Below are positions 1 through 12,060 of a stretch of DNA of 64,000 nucleotides, piece by piece. Origin of the DNA: Cryptomeria japonica (lineage: Eukaryota > Streptophyta > Pinopsida > Cupressales > Cupressaceae). Where the stretch lies: the NCBI RefSeq assembly GCF_030272615.1, contig NC_081412.1:475671657-475735656 (forward strand), written 5' to 3'. The notes under the pieces are model-generated. The model was not told where the DNA came from. It made no database searches and was given only the letters and a program-made list of their open reading frames with translations. The number at the start of each line of letters is the position of its first letter. The first letter of the stretch is position 1. A program made the translations under genes and the position numbers.

Positions 1-631
1 GTGCAGAAACAAAGAAGGACTGATTGAGGACGAGATTCGGGGCCCATTTCTGAAGAGCTAGGAATGACTTGCCAAACATCCAAGGGCCTTTGTAGAGAGC
101 TTTATTCATGTCTTCTTCAGAGTTGAAAGCAAAGGTGAAAAACCCTTTGGGCAGCGCTGCCACTTCCACTTGTCCTTTCACAAGCCATTTTCTCCTTATG
201 AAATTCTTAACATCATCAATGTTAGGCCTAAAGCAAGAGAATCGTCCTACTAATGTCATAGAAAGGCCAGAAATAGTCATATCGACCACTTTGTCTGGAA
301 CAGAAATAACAAACTGTCCAGAGGCAGGGTCTGAAATGTTTGTTACTTCCGGGAGTCCAGATTTAACCAACGGTTTCACTCCAAAGAGCGAAGACCATTT
401 TTTTCTTTTACGTGTGTCCTGTGGGTCCCTTGGGTTCAAATCTTTGTCCTCTCCTAGTTTTGATTTTTCCTTATCTTCTTCTGACCCTTGAGGTGCCTGA
501 CCCCCTACCTGATTGCCAGTTTCAATCCCAGAAAAACTGCAATCTCTAGGAGATCCGCTGTTCCCAGGGATTCCGCCATTTCCCAATTTAAAATTTGGGA
601 TTCCCACTCCTTTTCACTTTGCACTCGCCAT
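1..631 (-). pseudogene. LINE ORF1-like DUF4283 protein, partial
   Basis: On the minus strand an ATG at 631-629 starts a frame that reads MASAK, then an in-frame TGA (616-614), then stays open for over 200 codons to the window edge. A hydrophilic Gly/Lys/Glu-rich leader is followed by a domain with the DUF4283 pattern: LVGRFSCFRPNIDDVKNFI, then VEVAALPKGFFTFAF, then ALYKGPWMFGKSFLALQKW. That domain is known from plant LINE ORF1-like and zinc-knuckle proteins. The early stop at codon 6 argues for a pseudogene, although initiation at an internal ATG cannot be excluded. The rest of the protein (zinc knuckle, reverse transcriptase) would lie outside the window. The plus-strand frames over this stretch are shadows. 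Confidence 0.75.
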
Positions 632-2279
632 CCTTCTTGCCCCTGTTAAACAAAAGGAAGGAATTAAACTTTATTGTTATCAATTATTAGAGTTAGGGTT
701 TATATAAATAGATACAGGTAATAGCTAGGGTTTCAAAATAAACCTTAAAATGATTCACTCTGGAACTCTCAATTAGGCTCATAAAATTGAAAGACATAGA
801 GAAAAATGAGTAATGTAACAAATGTAACTATATCTCATGCAGAAAACCCTAGAGCATAAACCCTTACAATGGTAAATTTAATTTACAGGCGCATGTACTA
901 TTTTAATGTCTTTAATTTTATTATTTTTTATTTGCCATAGTTTATAAAAACCTTCAGCACTGTGGAGTTATCTTCATTGAGGACTTCTAGATAACTCTAC
1001 CATTGTGCAAAGATCTGGACATTGATCTTATAGAAGATAGCCATGCATTATCACACTTAGGAGATGAGCATGTTGGGCCCACGTCCTAGCCATGTTATGT
1101 GGTATTCTACATGTCATTCATTTAGTGGTCCAAGTATATGTCATCATTGTTGGTAGGGCAAGTACGAGTGGAGTTGTGGAGTTAGTTTTGGCGAGAAACT
1201 TTGATTAATCGCACAACTATGCAATGATTTGGGTTGTTGGATAAACAAGAGGTGACTACTCAATAATGTGGCTTATGAGGAGGATAGATTGGGCCAACTC
1301 TTTTTGATGTCTCCTTTGATTTTTTACCTCCAACATGTAGAATCTTATTGGTCCACTTAAGAAGAGCCTGATGGTAGTAGGGTCCATGTGCCCCTAAAAT
1401 GGTTTTTTAGGGTGACAAATCGATGGTTAATCATGAACAGGGGTTTTTGTTTTTTGGGTGGTTTTTTGGGAGTTTTTTGTAGAATTTATGGAACCCTTTT
1501 ATAGACTATGGTGTACTTTTTTATTCTAATAAATAAAAATCATATTACCGAGCCAAGAAAAAACTACATTTCCTCTTTCATTTTTTTGTACATTTCAATT
1601 TTTTAATAATTTATTTAATTTGCAATGATATTCTTGATTTTTATCAAATAAATCTTGTCATATTTTGCTTATTTATTATTTGGTCGAAAATAGATATATT
1701 TTATTAATATTTTGAAAATAAGATGATAGTAAGTATGAAACATCTACCTTGGCCATGAAAAAAAATAGAGTAACCACACACCCAATCAAAACCTGGAACA
1801 TACACAAAAAGCCCCCCCATAAAGTCCTCCCCCAAAAAACATCATAGTGAGCATGTTATCTTCTTGATACCCATCAAAGTTCAAGACATTCATTACAAAA
1901 CATATTCACAAGCCTAAACTAGTACTACTAACAATTTTGAGAAACACTAAACCAAATTGCGTATTTAACTCTTTGGATCAGAATCAGATTGAAACCTGGA
2001 CAAAGCCAACACCACATCCATTGTTCTCTTCCTGGACATCGATCTTAGCACATCTTCCACTCTCATCAGCTTTGCAAATGTCTTCAAGTCCTCCCAACCT
2101 CATTTTTCCAAAGCCCTGAATCTTTCCTTCAATTCATCTCATTTCCATCGAACAAAAGGTAAGTAATTCACCGACACATCCACACCTTCACAGAAATTAA
2201 TGCCCACTCTAGGGATAGCCCATTCAGAAATAGAATTGATTCCCAATAGATACTCTTCTTGTTGGCTCGATGATGATTT
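632..2279. other. AT-rich stretch, no gene recognised
   Basis: Positions 632-800 may be the leader of the DUF4283 element (minus strand). The rest is AT-rich with frequent stops in all frames. A G/T-rich run around 1435-1500 followed by AATAAATAAAAAT near 1530 resembles a retroelement 3' end, but no coding or terminal repeat confirms this. Confidence 0.4.
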
Positions 2280-3425
2280 TTTGGTGTAATAAATTGAATA
2301 ATGACTAGTTTTATGTTGTCATTGATGGTAGCTATGTTTTGATAGTCACCTAAGTCTTTTAGGCCAACTGATAAATCATAATCAATAAAGGAGAAAGTTT
2401 ATCAGTGAATCAACAAATAGGACTTCAACCAATAAACATGAACAAATTTTTATTCAAAGCAATCGATATGAGCAATCAATGAAGAGTTAGGTGATGCGGT
2501 TTTGCAAGAGTGTTGGAGATTGTATTAGGTAGATATGTTTCATATCGTAGCGGCAGATTAGATAGGATGAGAGAGTTAAGATGTACAGAGAAGTCAATCA
2601 TGAAGACAACTAACCGGTAGAACAAAGTCACTAAGATTGATAAATCAGTACACATTATGTTTAATTTTTGAGTTGTTATGTCGGTGACCGACATAAGTAA
2701 AGCATGTAGTGCAAGATTGCCTAGATTCATTGAACCTAGGAAATTGTTCCAAGGCTAGTAGCTAACTAAGTTGATGCTTATAAAAAGTTTGATGAGTTAT
2801 GAGATGAAGTATGAGATTGTAAGCAAATATTGAGAGTTTGATTGTGCATTAATTTGAGAAGCTCTGTATTGATGTGTTGTTGATGTATTGAGCACAACTG
2901 AAGCTGATCTTATCAAGCATAGAGGTGCTACATGTAGATTATTTTACTAGTGTTTTCATAACAGTTGCAACAGTCAAATCCCCTAATCGGGTAGGTCCTA
3001 ACAGGCCTGAAATTGTAAATCCCCTAACAGGGTATCTCATTAACTTGAGTCTAAATCCTCTTTTGAGGTTTCTCCTAACAGGGCAAAGCTTTTAATAGGG
3101 TTGAGCTAAATCCCTTAACCGGGTGACTCCTAATAGGGTCTTCTCCTAACTGGGCATGTTTGTATGACCTTAATCGGTCAAAGATTTCTATTTTACAGAT
3201 ACTAAATCTTGTAGGTACTAACTCCCACCATTGTTTTTCCCTTTTGGTTTTCCATGTATAAATCTTTGTGCTATGTGGAGATTGATATATTGGGTGTTAG
3301 ATTATGTGACAAAATTTATTTTATGTTTATTAAGCTTTAAGTTTAAAGTGGTGATCAGATTTGTTTTATTGTTTTTCCTTGCACTGATTCACCCCCCACC
3401 TCTCAGTGTTTTATGATTTTATCAC
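2280..3425 (+). repeat. Probable Copia-type LTR, solo or truncated
   Basis: The segment has features of long plant Copia LTRs in plus orientation: a start region with TGTTGTCATTGATGG (about 2313), an array of CCTAACxGGG-type motifs (2979-3160), the phrase CCCTTTTGGTTTTCCATGTA, and an end region TGATTCACCCCCCACCTCTC. The last phrase also occurs in reverse complement near the inner edge of the Copia LTR at 45.5 kb. No second copy, PBS or coding region of this family is in the window. Exact edges and target-site duplication were not resolved. Confidence 0.45.
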
Positions 3426-4240
3426 TTTTGATATTAAATGTCGTAGAACCCTCTTCATCGTGTCCACCAAGTCCTCAAGCTCGAAACCCCATGCTATAAT
3501 TAGGGAGTATATCTCCATATTTGTCTCGTACCTATGGTTGATATGTACAATCTCCTCCCCCATAATTAACTTCACCACCTACACTAGTCTCTCATCCTTG
3601 AATAGAAAAATATCCTATAGTCGTCTACCAGTGACCCTGCCCACAAAAGGCACTAGTTTCTTCTATTTTTTAAACATAAAGCTCACCTCTATTACTCCAA
3701 TCACTACAATATCACTACCATTGAAATATTATCTTTCTCACACTTCAACCTAGTCTTTGAAGAAAATAGTACACATAGACTTAACGGACAAACAATGAAA
3801 CACTTTCAGAGAAAAATATAACTATCATACCATCATAACAAAACTCAATACCATTGTCCTTCACTGTTGAAATTTTCTATTTCCATCAATGGATTTAACT
3901 CAATCCCTTCTGCTTGATGTGACATTAATTCCACCACCTTAATACACCAATCAGCTTGGCCAACTCCCACCACTTCGTACTTGCATAAATAATTATTTTC
4001 CACCACGTCATCTATTGATAGACTACGAAAATATTCAAGGTGATATTCCTGCATCTCTTGGAAGGATGTAGCCCACTTTGACAACACACCAACCAAATTA
4101 TTCCCAATCCTTCACACATGAGAGACTTTGAAGTCTCTAAAAAATTTATATCTTTAATTTTTTTGAGATATTTATTTAAAAATCATGCATCTTTTTCTTC
4201 TTTAATAATTAATTTATTCACTTGTAATATTAAACCACAT
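3426..4240. other. Unassigned, weak minus-strand coding trace
   Basis: A minus-strand open frame at 3845-4096 (83 codons) has ordinary protein-like composition (for example EMQEYHLEYFRSLSIDDVVE) and could be a retroelement polyprotein remnant. No catalytic motif identifies it. The rest is featureless. Confidence 0.25.
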
Positions 4241-4457
4241 TAAATTTTATCTTTAATTTACTATCAGCTATCTCTTTAACCTCATATAAGGTGAAAGTGA
4301 TAGTTAACTATAAGTCTATAATTAATTAATCAATCTATTTCATGGTCATTGAATGATCACAGATCAACAACATAAGATCTATTTTGGGCTAAAGTTCTAA
4401 AGGACAAAGGTTTCTTCAAAATATCCCTGAAATAGAGACACATGTGAGCATTGTCTA
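4241..4457 (+). repeat. Dispersed/tandem ~200-bp repeat, copy 1
   Basis: Shares with copies 2 and 3 the string of landmarks ATAATTAATTAATCAAT, GATCATAGATCAA, AAGTTCT(A/G)AAGGA, TTTCTTCAAAA and ATAGAGACA(C)ATGTGTGAGCA. It is non-coding in all frames. Confidence 0.7.
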
Positions 4458-4484
4458 TTTAACTATTATAAATTGTATACTTAA

Positions 4485-4675
4485 TTAAATCTAAGACTCT
4501 AAATCTATACATAATTAATTTTAATCAATTTAATGATCATTGAATGATCATAGATCAATGACATAAGCTCTATTTCGGGTCATAGTTATGAAGGACACAA
4601 GTTTCTTCAAAAAGTCACCGGAATAGAGACATGTGTGAGCACTGTCAGGAATGAAGGTTTTTAATAAATGAATTT
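4485..4675 (+). repeat. Dispersed/tandem ~200-bp repeat, copy 2
   Basis: Second copy, about 30 bp after copy 1, ending CACTGTCAGGAATGAAGG immediately before element A. The same terminal phrase ends copy 3 on the far side of the element. Confidence 0.7.
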
Positions 4676-4689
4676 AATTTTATTATATT

Positions 4690-5134
4690 TGTTGGTGTAA
4701 ATAAATATTCATCAAGGATATTATTACACTTTACTTAAGTTTACTTAGGTACATGCATTTAATAGTAGTTTGGGTATGAGACACTTAGGTGTTTGTGCCA
4801 CATTGGGATAGTGTGTGTAGGATAATTTCCACCTTCGGTGGGTGATCCACCTCATGTGAAATATTTTATTATTTCTCCTACCTACCCACACCTATTGCCT
4901 ACCTATCCTTGATTCTTATTGAGCCACTTCTCATGTTTGTGTGCTCACATATCCCTAGCCTTTCCTATATAAGCACGTTCATCTACATTATTTGTATGGG
5001 CAATTATTGAACATCTTGTAATGATCTAGTTGATCATATTTTTCATCTTGATAGAATAAAATTTATTCCGATCATATATTTTGTCTCTCTTATTTCTTCT
5101 TTCCATTTCCTCTAGATCTTGGCAAATTATCAAA
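4690..5134 (+). repeat. Element A 5' LTR
   Basis: 445 bp. Contains a TATA-like CCTATATAAGCACG near 4965. Ends TTATCAAA where the 3' LTR has TTCTCACA. It lacks 64 bp present in the 3' LTR; the deletion lies between two copies of TTCCACCTT. Confidence 0.88.
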
Positions 5135-5147
5135 TGGTAACAGAGCC
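5135..5147 (+). other. Primer binding site of element A
   Basis: TGGTAACAGAGCC abuts the 5' LTR and differs at one base from the tRNA-iMet-complementary site typical of plant LTR elements. Confidence 0.8.
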
Positions 5148-6667
5148 ATTAGAGTGTCACTGGTTTGTCAATTGAGAGAAATTTGAGGCTATTTGAGGTT
5201 TGCATTTTGGAGCTTTCTATTGCAGGTTATTATTGAAGCTTGATGGGTCAAATATGAGGTCATCATTGGATTGAGGAGGTCCAAGAAAGTCAGTTTTGCC
5301 TTTTGTTTAATCCAAATCAAACTTCGGAGGCCAAATCTAGAGGCATTTGAAGTTTGAAGTTGCGGCGAAAAGTTTCCAGGAATTATAATTTTCCAAGCAA
5401 TTTTCAAATAGCGATATCTCAGTCATCTAGGCTCCTTTTTTTGAGCAATTTTTTTTTTACGTATAATTTCATGATCTATATAGTGGTGCAGGAGTTTTCT
5501 AATTTTCGGATACAGGTTTTTCGAAAATCGTGAAATCCCAATTTTTACAACTTTGGAGGCTTCATTTGGGCTCATATGGACTCCTTTTCACATGTCATTT
5601 TTTTAGAGAGTGCATAATTTTTTGTCTACTTTCATAATCTACCAATAGTTTGTAGTGATTTTGAGTAGAAATTTTATTGTCAGCATTTGGTCTTTTTTTG
5701 GCCTATTTTGTACTTGTATTTTGCTTGGATCTCAGTTTAGATCACTGGCAATATTTGTTGAAGTCTCTTATATCTCATTTTGATAAGTTGTAATAATTGA
5801 AATCAGAAGTCCACTTTACCATTATTTGCAAGTGCCAACATGATCTTTGTATTGGGGTCAGTTGTTCATTTATATCTCTTAGTGAAATTCCATTTGGAGG
5901 CATCTTCATCTGCAGTAATCTACATGGCTTCTTTATTGGTGGCATCATTTTCATTTTTCCACATTTGAATATTTTATCATGGTGTATGCTCTTGCTTGAG
6001 AAATGTTGTACTCGCACTATCATAAAGTGCCACACCTCTTTGTATCTTATTATTGTTGACTATTTGATGTAATCCTCTTGTACGTGCATAGATTAGGAAT
6101 ATTTTGTGAGACTTGGTGCATGGCTCCAGTTGAGACTTAGATTGTACACATTTGTTCATGGCTCCCATGAGACTTGTATTGCAACAATATTTTCTGCTAT
6201 TTACGAGTATCTAGATGATGCTCAAAGCAAGTTTTCTCCATGCCTAATCTTCTTTTTGTTGCAGCGAGTGATTCACCATCATCGACTTGTTACCTAGTTT
6301 TGTCACACTTTGACATTTTTGGTGCAACATTGGCTCTCTTTCTTCCTTATGGGGAGGTATTTTGGTCATCATCATTGGACCATCTTTGCAGGAGATTCGA
6401 CATTCAGGGATTCATGGTCTGCTCTTCTCTCTTATAGGGTGGACATATTTTTCGTTCTTCTCATTCATCATTGAGAGTATTGTGTGCTTTAAGAATCTCT
6501 CTTTTTGGGGAGGGTTTTTTCCCATTGGGTTTTTCTCTCTTTCCCCACTTTATGGGAGATTGTATTTGCATTTGTACATGGGTACCTAACGTGGCCTCGT
6601 AGCTGAGACCCATCTTGCATTGCTTAGTTGCATTGTAGACTTTAGTGCATTCCCCTAAGTTGTACTT

Positions 6668-6676
6668 AAGGGGGGG
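6668..6676 (+). other. Polypurine tract of element A
   Basis: AAGGGGGGG lies directly before the TGTTGG start of the 3' LTR, the place where plus-strand priming occurs in LTR retroelements. Confidence 0.75.
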
Positions 6677-7185
6677 TGTTGGTGTAAATAAATATTCACC
6701 ATGGATATTAGTAAACTTTACTTAAGTTTACTTAGGTACATTCATTTAATATTTGTTTGGGTATGAGACACTTGGGTGTTTGTGCCACATTGGGATAGTG
6801 TGTGTAGGAGAATTTCCACCTTTTATGGTGTAGATCTTGTTACTACTCTATCATATCCACTTATTGTGGAGTGATTATTCCACCTTCGGGTGGTGATCCA
6901 CCTCATGTGGAATATTTTATTATTTTTCCTACCTACCCACACCTATTTCCTACATACCCTTGTTTCTTATTGATCCACTTGGCATGTTTGTGTGCTCACA
7001 TATCCCTAGGCGTACCTATATAAGCAGGCTCATCTACATTGTTTGTATGGGCAATTATTCAACATCTTGTAGTGATCCAGTTGATCATATTTTTCATCTT
7101 GATAGAATACATTTTATTCCTATCATATATTTTGTCTCTCTATTTTGTGCTTTCCATTGCCTCTAGATCTTGAAAAATTCTCACA
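6677..7185 (+). repeat. Element A 3' LTR
   Basis: 509 bp, exactly 64 bp longer than the 5' LTR. TATA-like CCTATATAAGCAGG near 7014. Followed directly by the target-site duplication ATATT. Confidence 0.88.
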
Positions 7186-7560
7186 ATATTTAATTATTTA
7201 TAAATTTATTCATTACTTAAATTTAGTTATAAGGTTAATTCATTCCCATATATATGATATTTTTGTAATATTAAACTACATTTAAATTTTATCTTTATAA
7301 TTTTCAAATTATTTAATTTTCTTGTACAATGTGAATTCAATGCATTCTTGATTTTTAACAAATTTAAAACTAGTGATATTTTGCTCATATCAGAACTTTC
7401 AAATATAGTTAAAATTTTTTATTACAATTTATAAACTAAAGCGATAAAATATGAAAGTCAATTACTTTTAATTTTTATTATATTGTATTATTTATAAATT
7501 TGTTCATTACCTAGATTTAAATATTAGATTGATTTATTCACATGTAATATTAAACTACAT

Positions 7561-7830
7561 TAAATTTTATCTTTAATTTACTATTGGCTATCCCTTTAAC
7601 CTCATATAAGTTGCAAGTGCTAGTTAACTATAAATCTATAATTAATTAATCAATACATTTAATGATCGTTGGATGATTGTAGATCAATGACATAAGATCT
7701 ATTTCGGGATGAAGTTCTGAAGGAGAAAGGTTTTTTCAAAAAGTCTACGAAATAGAGTTTAGAGACATGTGTGAGCACTATCAGGAATGAAAGGTTTTAA
7801 TAAATGAATGAATGAAAGTTTTTAATAAAA
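7561..7830 (+). repeat. Dispersed/tandem ~200-bp repeat, copy 3
   Basis: Aligns with copies 1 and 2 (landmarks ATAATTAATTAATCAAT, GACATAAGATCTATTTCGGG, AAAAAGTC, GACATGTGTGAGCACT, CAGGAATGAAAGG). It is followed by GAATGAATGA-type simple sequence and A-rich DNA to 7860. 7191-7560 is AT-rich with no feature. Confidence 0.7.
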
Positions 7831-8159
7831 GAAATAAAGAAAAAGAAAAAAAATTTAACCACAGTTTTTCCCTTTGAGGAAGCTCTTGAAATTAAGGGAG
7901 ATTGGACTTTGGAGTAACTACTTAACCAGGGAGATTCAGAAATTAGAATCCAAATTCATGGATGTAATAAAGTCTGTACACACCAGTCTGTTTCTTCATC
8001 ATTTAAAACTCAAATTTTTGGGTAAGTTCTTAAGAAATACAGAACACCTGCATCCCACATTTTTTAATTTTTTTAATCTTGTAGTTTAGATTGTAGAATT
8101 AGGGGACCTACATTTTCAACCTTGTCTACCATTAGTATTACTATCATACCAAGCTACCA

Positions 8160-9342
8160 GTGATGGGAAAAGCCAACGAGATACAAAAAATAGACTATGC
8201 CCAACTAATTAAAACCCTAGGTTTCACTGATGAATTCCATGATATTTATGATTCTATGATCCATGGTAGGAAATCCACACAACTTATATTTTCATGTGAG
8301 AATAAGGCCATAGAGGGCATGCTCGACAAGGCACCAAAGATTGTGTATAATAAAATATTAGGCCAAAACATAAATAAAATTGTAGTGTGGGATGTTGGAT
8401 TAGGACACATGATGCCACTTGAGGTTTTACCTTGCTTAGAAATTGTCATGGTCTACGCCCAAAATTATGATGAAAATAGACGAGCAATTGTTAATAAAAA
8501 TATTCAAAAGAAAATTTTATCCATTACCGAGGAAAAATTTAAAAGTTTGTTTCACTCAAAGCTTGGAGCAAGAGATTTTGGACACTCAAACATCCACATC
8601 AACCTAGAAAATATTGCTTGTGATTATGAAGAAACCGATGAAGAGGGGAGAAATAATTATCTCAAAGCGATAACAATGGATGGTAAATAATTGGATCAAA
8701 ATCATAAGCCCCCTTATAAAGGAGATATTTTGTTCCATGGGTTTAGGATACTATTTCCATGCTAAAATTTTTGTCTGGGATTGGAAAATAATATGAAAGT
8801 GGGTGCAAGCCTCCTTGAAATGGTATTTAATATCCATTGTGTTAACCAACCTGTTAGTTATAATTTTGTTGAGCACATTGTTTAATCCATGCACGAACAA
8901 TTTATAAATATTAAAAGAGGTTTCTCTAATGAATTTAGGTTTATAGCCTACCTATGCCATCTTCTTCTAATGAAATATAGTGGAATGTTTGAGTCCAACA
9001 AGCTTCATATTTAGGTGTATAAGGATGATGAGGCCAAAACAATGCATCCAATATATGAATGAACCATTAAGATAAGGATGCATGATAAGGGAGGGAACTA
9101 CAAACATTTTGTAGACTTCTCTTTTACTCCAATGTATCATGCAATTACAAACACTCCAATGCCTAGATTGCGTAAATCTTGTAGAGATTGCATTCAATTG
9201 GGACCTAAAATACAATTGGCTGACTGGTACCTCATGGAAGATTATACTGTGTTTAGGTTTCATGGATTGGGAGTAGAACCCTATAAAATTCCTATACATG
9301 TGACAAATAAGGTTTTTGCATCGGAATATGTATGATAGATGG
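8160..9342 (+). pseudogene. Decayed unknown TE-like protein, N-terminal part
   Basis: A 176-codon open frame (8160-8690) reads NEIQKIDYAQLIKTLGF near its start and is followed, after a TAA, by protein-like sequence (for example NEFRFIAYLCHLLLMKYSG) broken by several stops. It reopens at 9078-9335 (KGGNYKHFVDFSFTPMYHA). The composition looks like genuine former coding sequence. I recognise no domain. The length, and the Lys/Glu-rich coiled-coil-like coding that follows to about 12060, suggest a gag-like or accessory protein of an uncharacterised plant transposable element. No terminal repeats were found around it. Confidence 0.5.
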
Positions 9343-10935
9343 AGAGTACATAAAAGCTCTAATTTTATGGTCAAAAAAAGAAGAGCATATTTCTTTCATT
9401 ACCTTTTTCATGTGGAGGGTACACATTTGAGAGAAAAGAATTCAGTGTGGTATATGAAACTTTGAATTTTTTTAATTTTGATGTTGACAGTTACTGGAAG
9501 TATGATCCATGCAAAATCATTAAAGAAATGGTTGTGGTGAATAAGAACACTGCAAGTAAAATCCAAGATGAAAGTAAACCCTTGTTAGAAATGTTGAAAA
9601 ACAAGGATTCTCAATTGTCAACACAAATTATGGCATTGCACATATAGAGAAAAATAGAGCAAGATATCAAAACCCGAAGGTTCGACAATTTTTACAAAAC
9701 ACCTGATGTTCCATCTACTAGAAAAAATATCCTAGAATCTCTATCAAAGGCTTGTTTAGAGGCAAACTGGACATGAAACAAAATCAATAATTTTTAATCT
9801 ATGAGGAAGAAGCTAGGTGAACCAAAGACTACTACAACTTTTGAAGATATCCTAGAGGATTATGAGTTTAGAAAATTATGAAATATAGAGAATCCATCTG
9901 AAGTGCATATGATGGTAGTGATAATGAGATACCCTCAGGTCAAACTCCAACAACTATTATAGAATCTGCAAAAGCATTTATTTTGAGTGAGACTATGTTA
10001 GAAAAATATTCTTTAGGGGCAACAAATAATGGAAAAATTGGGTTATCAAAATGGTGGTCTGGGGTCCAAAGGATAAGGCCTTTGTATGCCACTGGAGGTA
10101 GAGTTACCAGGAAAAGGTGCATATCATTGAGGCATTGGACTTGAATAAACAAATGAAGATGATAATTATAAACTTGAACCTCATTTTGTTATAGCTTCAA
10201 ATCCTGACACTCAGATTCAATCATGTAACTAGAACATGGTGGATAATAAAGTGGGACAAAAAGACACTCAGAAGAGGCCAATAGTAGAAGATAATATACA
10301 AAATCCCAGTGATTAAGGCATGATGAAGAAGAAAAAGCTTATGATGAGTATCAATATAACTCTTACTACATGTAGTTCACCTTTGAAGGTATTGTTTCCA
10401 TCTCCAGAACAAGCCCCTTGCCTTCAAACAAGTCTAATAACCCCAATTATAAGTCATAGTGGGATAGGATTGGGAATTGGTTTTGCATCTTTTTGTAGAC
10501 CTCACAATGAATTGGTTAGAGCCACAGGCATAGGTGGAGGTTCCTACATCACTGTAAGTGCTATTTGATCATTCAAACATTCAATTGTGTCAACAACCCC
10601 AAATTTTAATTACAATAATATTGTTGATCAATTTAGAGAGAGAGAAGAAAAAAATAAAGAAAAAGGTTCAATCTAATGATGAAGTTTGCAAGTACTACAG
10701 TTGTAGAGGAATAACCAAAACCTACAATGAACATGGTATTTCCCACATATGACCCAAATAAAGAAATGATGGAGTAGAAGGTTGTTGTGCCCACAATTAT
10801 AAATAAAAATAAACTAGAGAATCAGATTGATCCCTCCTAATTTCACGTTAGCACCATCCAAATAGATTTCTTAGGAGTTAAGAATGTGGACAAAATTAAT
10901 GTGTCAAGAAAGACAAATGAAGTGGTGTACACATG

Positions 10936-10993
<58 letters not shown>

Positions 10994-12060
10994 GTTGGAG
11001 AGACAAATACAAAATTTATAGAGAGACATAAAAAATGAGAAAGAAAAGAGTAAGGCTATGGAAGAAAAGGATAAAAAAATCTTCCTCTAAATCTACAAGT
11101 GTAGAGAACGAGCAATCAAAGGTGGAACTGAATGAACAAAAGTAAAGCTTAGCTAAAAGCATTAAAAATTTTGAAAGTGAAATTTCCTCTTTAGTATAAT
11201 AATACAAAAATCTAGAGAATGCCACTACCTCAACAAAAAAATTACACCAATTGAATAGAGAGAAGGAAAGAGAAAATCAGTAGGAAGAAAAAGTATAAGA
11301 AGAAAGAAAAAAAATGAAATACTAGAACAAGAGCTACAAGAGGCATACAATTATATTAAATCTCTCAAAGACAAATTGAGTGGATCTTCGAGACAAATAA
11401 TAAGATTTATAAAAATAAAGATTTGGGAGCAAATAATGTAGAAGGTTGACCAATTATGTCAGTTATTTGAATTGATTGGAAATCTCATTGTACATTATGT
11501 GAAGTTGACTGAATACATTGCTCAGAACAAAAAGTTTATTTCAAGACAAAAAAATGCAAATCAAATTTTGCAAACAGTCTACAAATCCAATGAAAAATAT
11601 TTGGTATCCAAGGGAATTCACGACTGCATTTATTCCTTAGTAAAGGCTCCATCTATCATTCAAAAATGTAAGAAACTATGTGAATCATAGGAATGTTTGG
11701 ATAAGGCCTGAAAAAAGATGAAGAAGCTGCATGGAAAGGTGCGGAGATTAACAAAACTTAGTTTGTCGATGAGTTTTGATACAACACATCAATAAATTAG
11801 AGATGTTTCTTTCAAATGTAAGATGGAGGAGAAAATGAAGCTCAATTTGGACCTGTTTCCTAAGGACACAAAAAGGCTAACTTTCTAGCCATGGCCAAAC
11901 CATTGATAACCTTGAATGCAGCTTTGGATGAAACATTGATGTCAAATTCCACTTCCAACTACGAATTGCTGATAGATTTGCATGTCACTTACTATATGTT
12001 AGAACAATTTGGAGTTCCATCAGATGGAGAGTGGAGCATGCTACAAAATCTCATACAATG
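9343..12060 (+). pseudogene. Decayed continuation, coiled-coil-like
   Basis: Short open frames with protein-like composition continue: 9447-9647 (66 codons) and 11472-11690 (72 codons), with stops and frame changes between. The 11000-11900 part is rich in Lys, Glu and Gln with heptad-like spacing, as in a coiled coil. It is probably the same former gene as 8160-9342, judging from shared strand and absence of any boundary. A GA microsatellite interrupts it at 10938-10990. Confidence 0.35.
10938..10990. repeat. (GA)n microsatellite
   Basis: About 26 uninterrupted GA dinucleotides. Confidence 0.95.

Larger units (their letters stand above)
4685..7190 (+). mobile_element. Short LTR retroelement A, complete, non-coding
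   Basis: Two direct LTRs (4690-5134 and 6677-7185) begin TGTTGGTGTAAATAAATATT and enclose 1.5 kb. A 5-bp target-site duplication ATATT is present at 4685-4689 and 7186-7190. A primer binding site, TGGTAACAGAGCC (one mismatch to the usual tRNA-Met site TGGTATCAGAGC), follows the left LTR directly, and a polypurine tract AAGGGGGGG precedes the right LTR. The interior has no gag, protease, integrase or reverse transcriptase motif and only short frames, so the element is non-autonomous (LARD/SMART-like). Its 3' interior and LTR resemble those of B. It sits between copies 2 and 3 of the ~200-bp repeat. Confidence 0.88.

Noticed and set aside
108-707. Plus-strand open frames at 108-491 and 513-707
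   Set aside because: Antisense shadows of the DUF4283 frame on the minus strand, which has the recognisable domain.
4690-7185. Element A as a degraded autonomous Copia or Gypsy element
   Set aside because: The 1.5-kb interior is too short, and no gag, protease, integrase or reverse transcriptase motif could be found in any frame.
8160-8690. Host gene of 176 aa
   Set aside because: Protein-like sequence goes on beyond the stop with further stops, so this is a piece of a longer decayed frame rather than a complete small gene.
10938-10990. GA tract as a regulatory element (GAGA box)
   Set aside because: No gene nearby to regulate; simple microsatellite inside a decayed coding relic.
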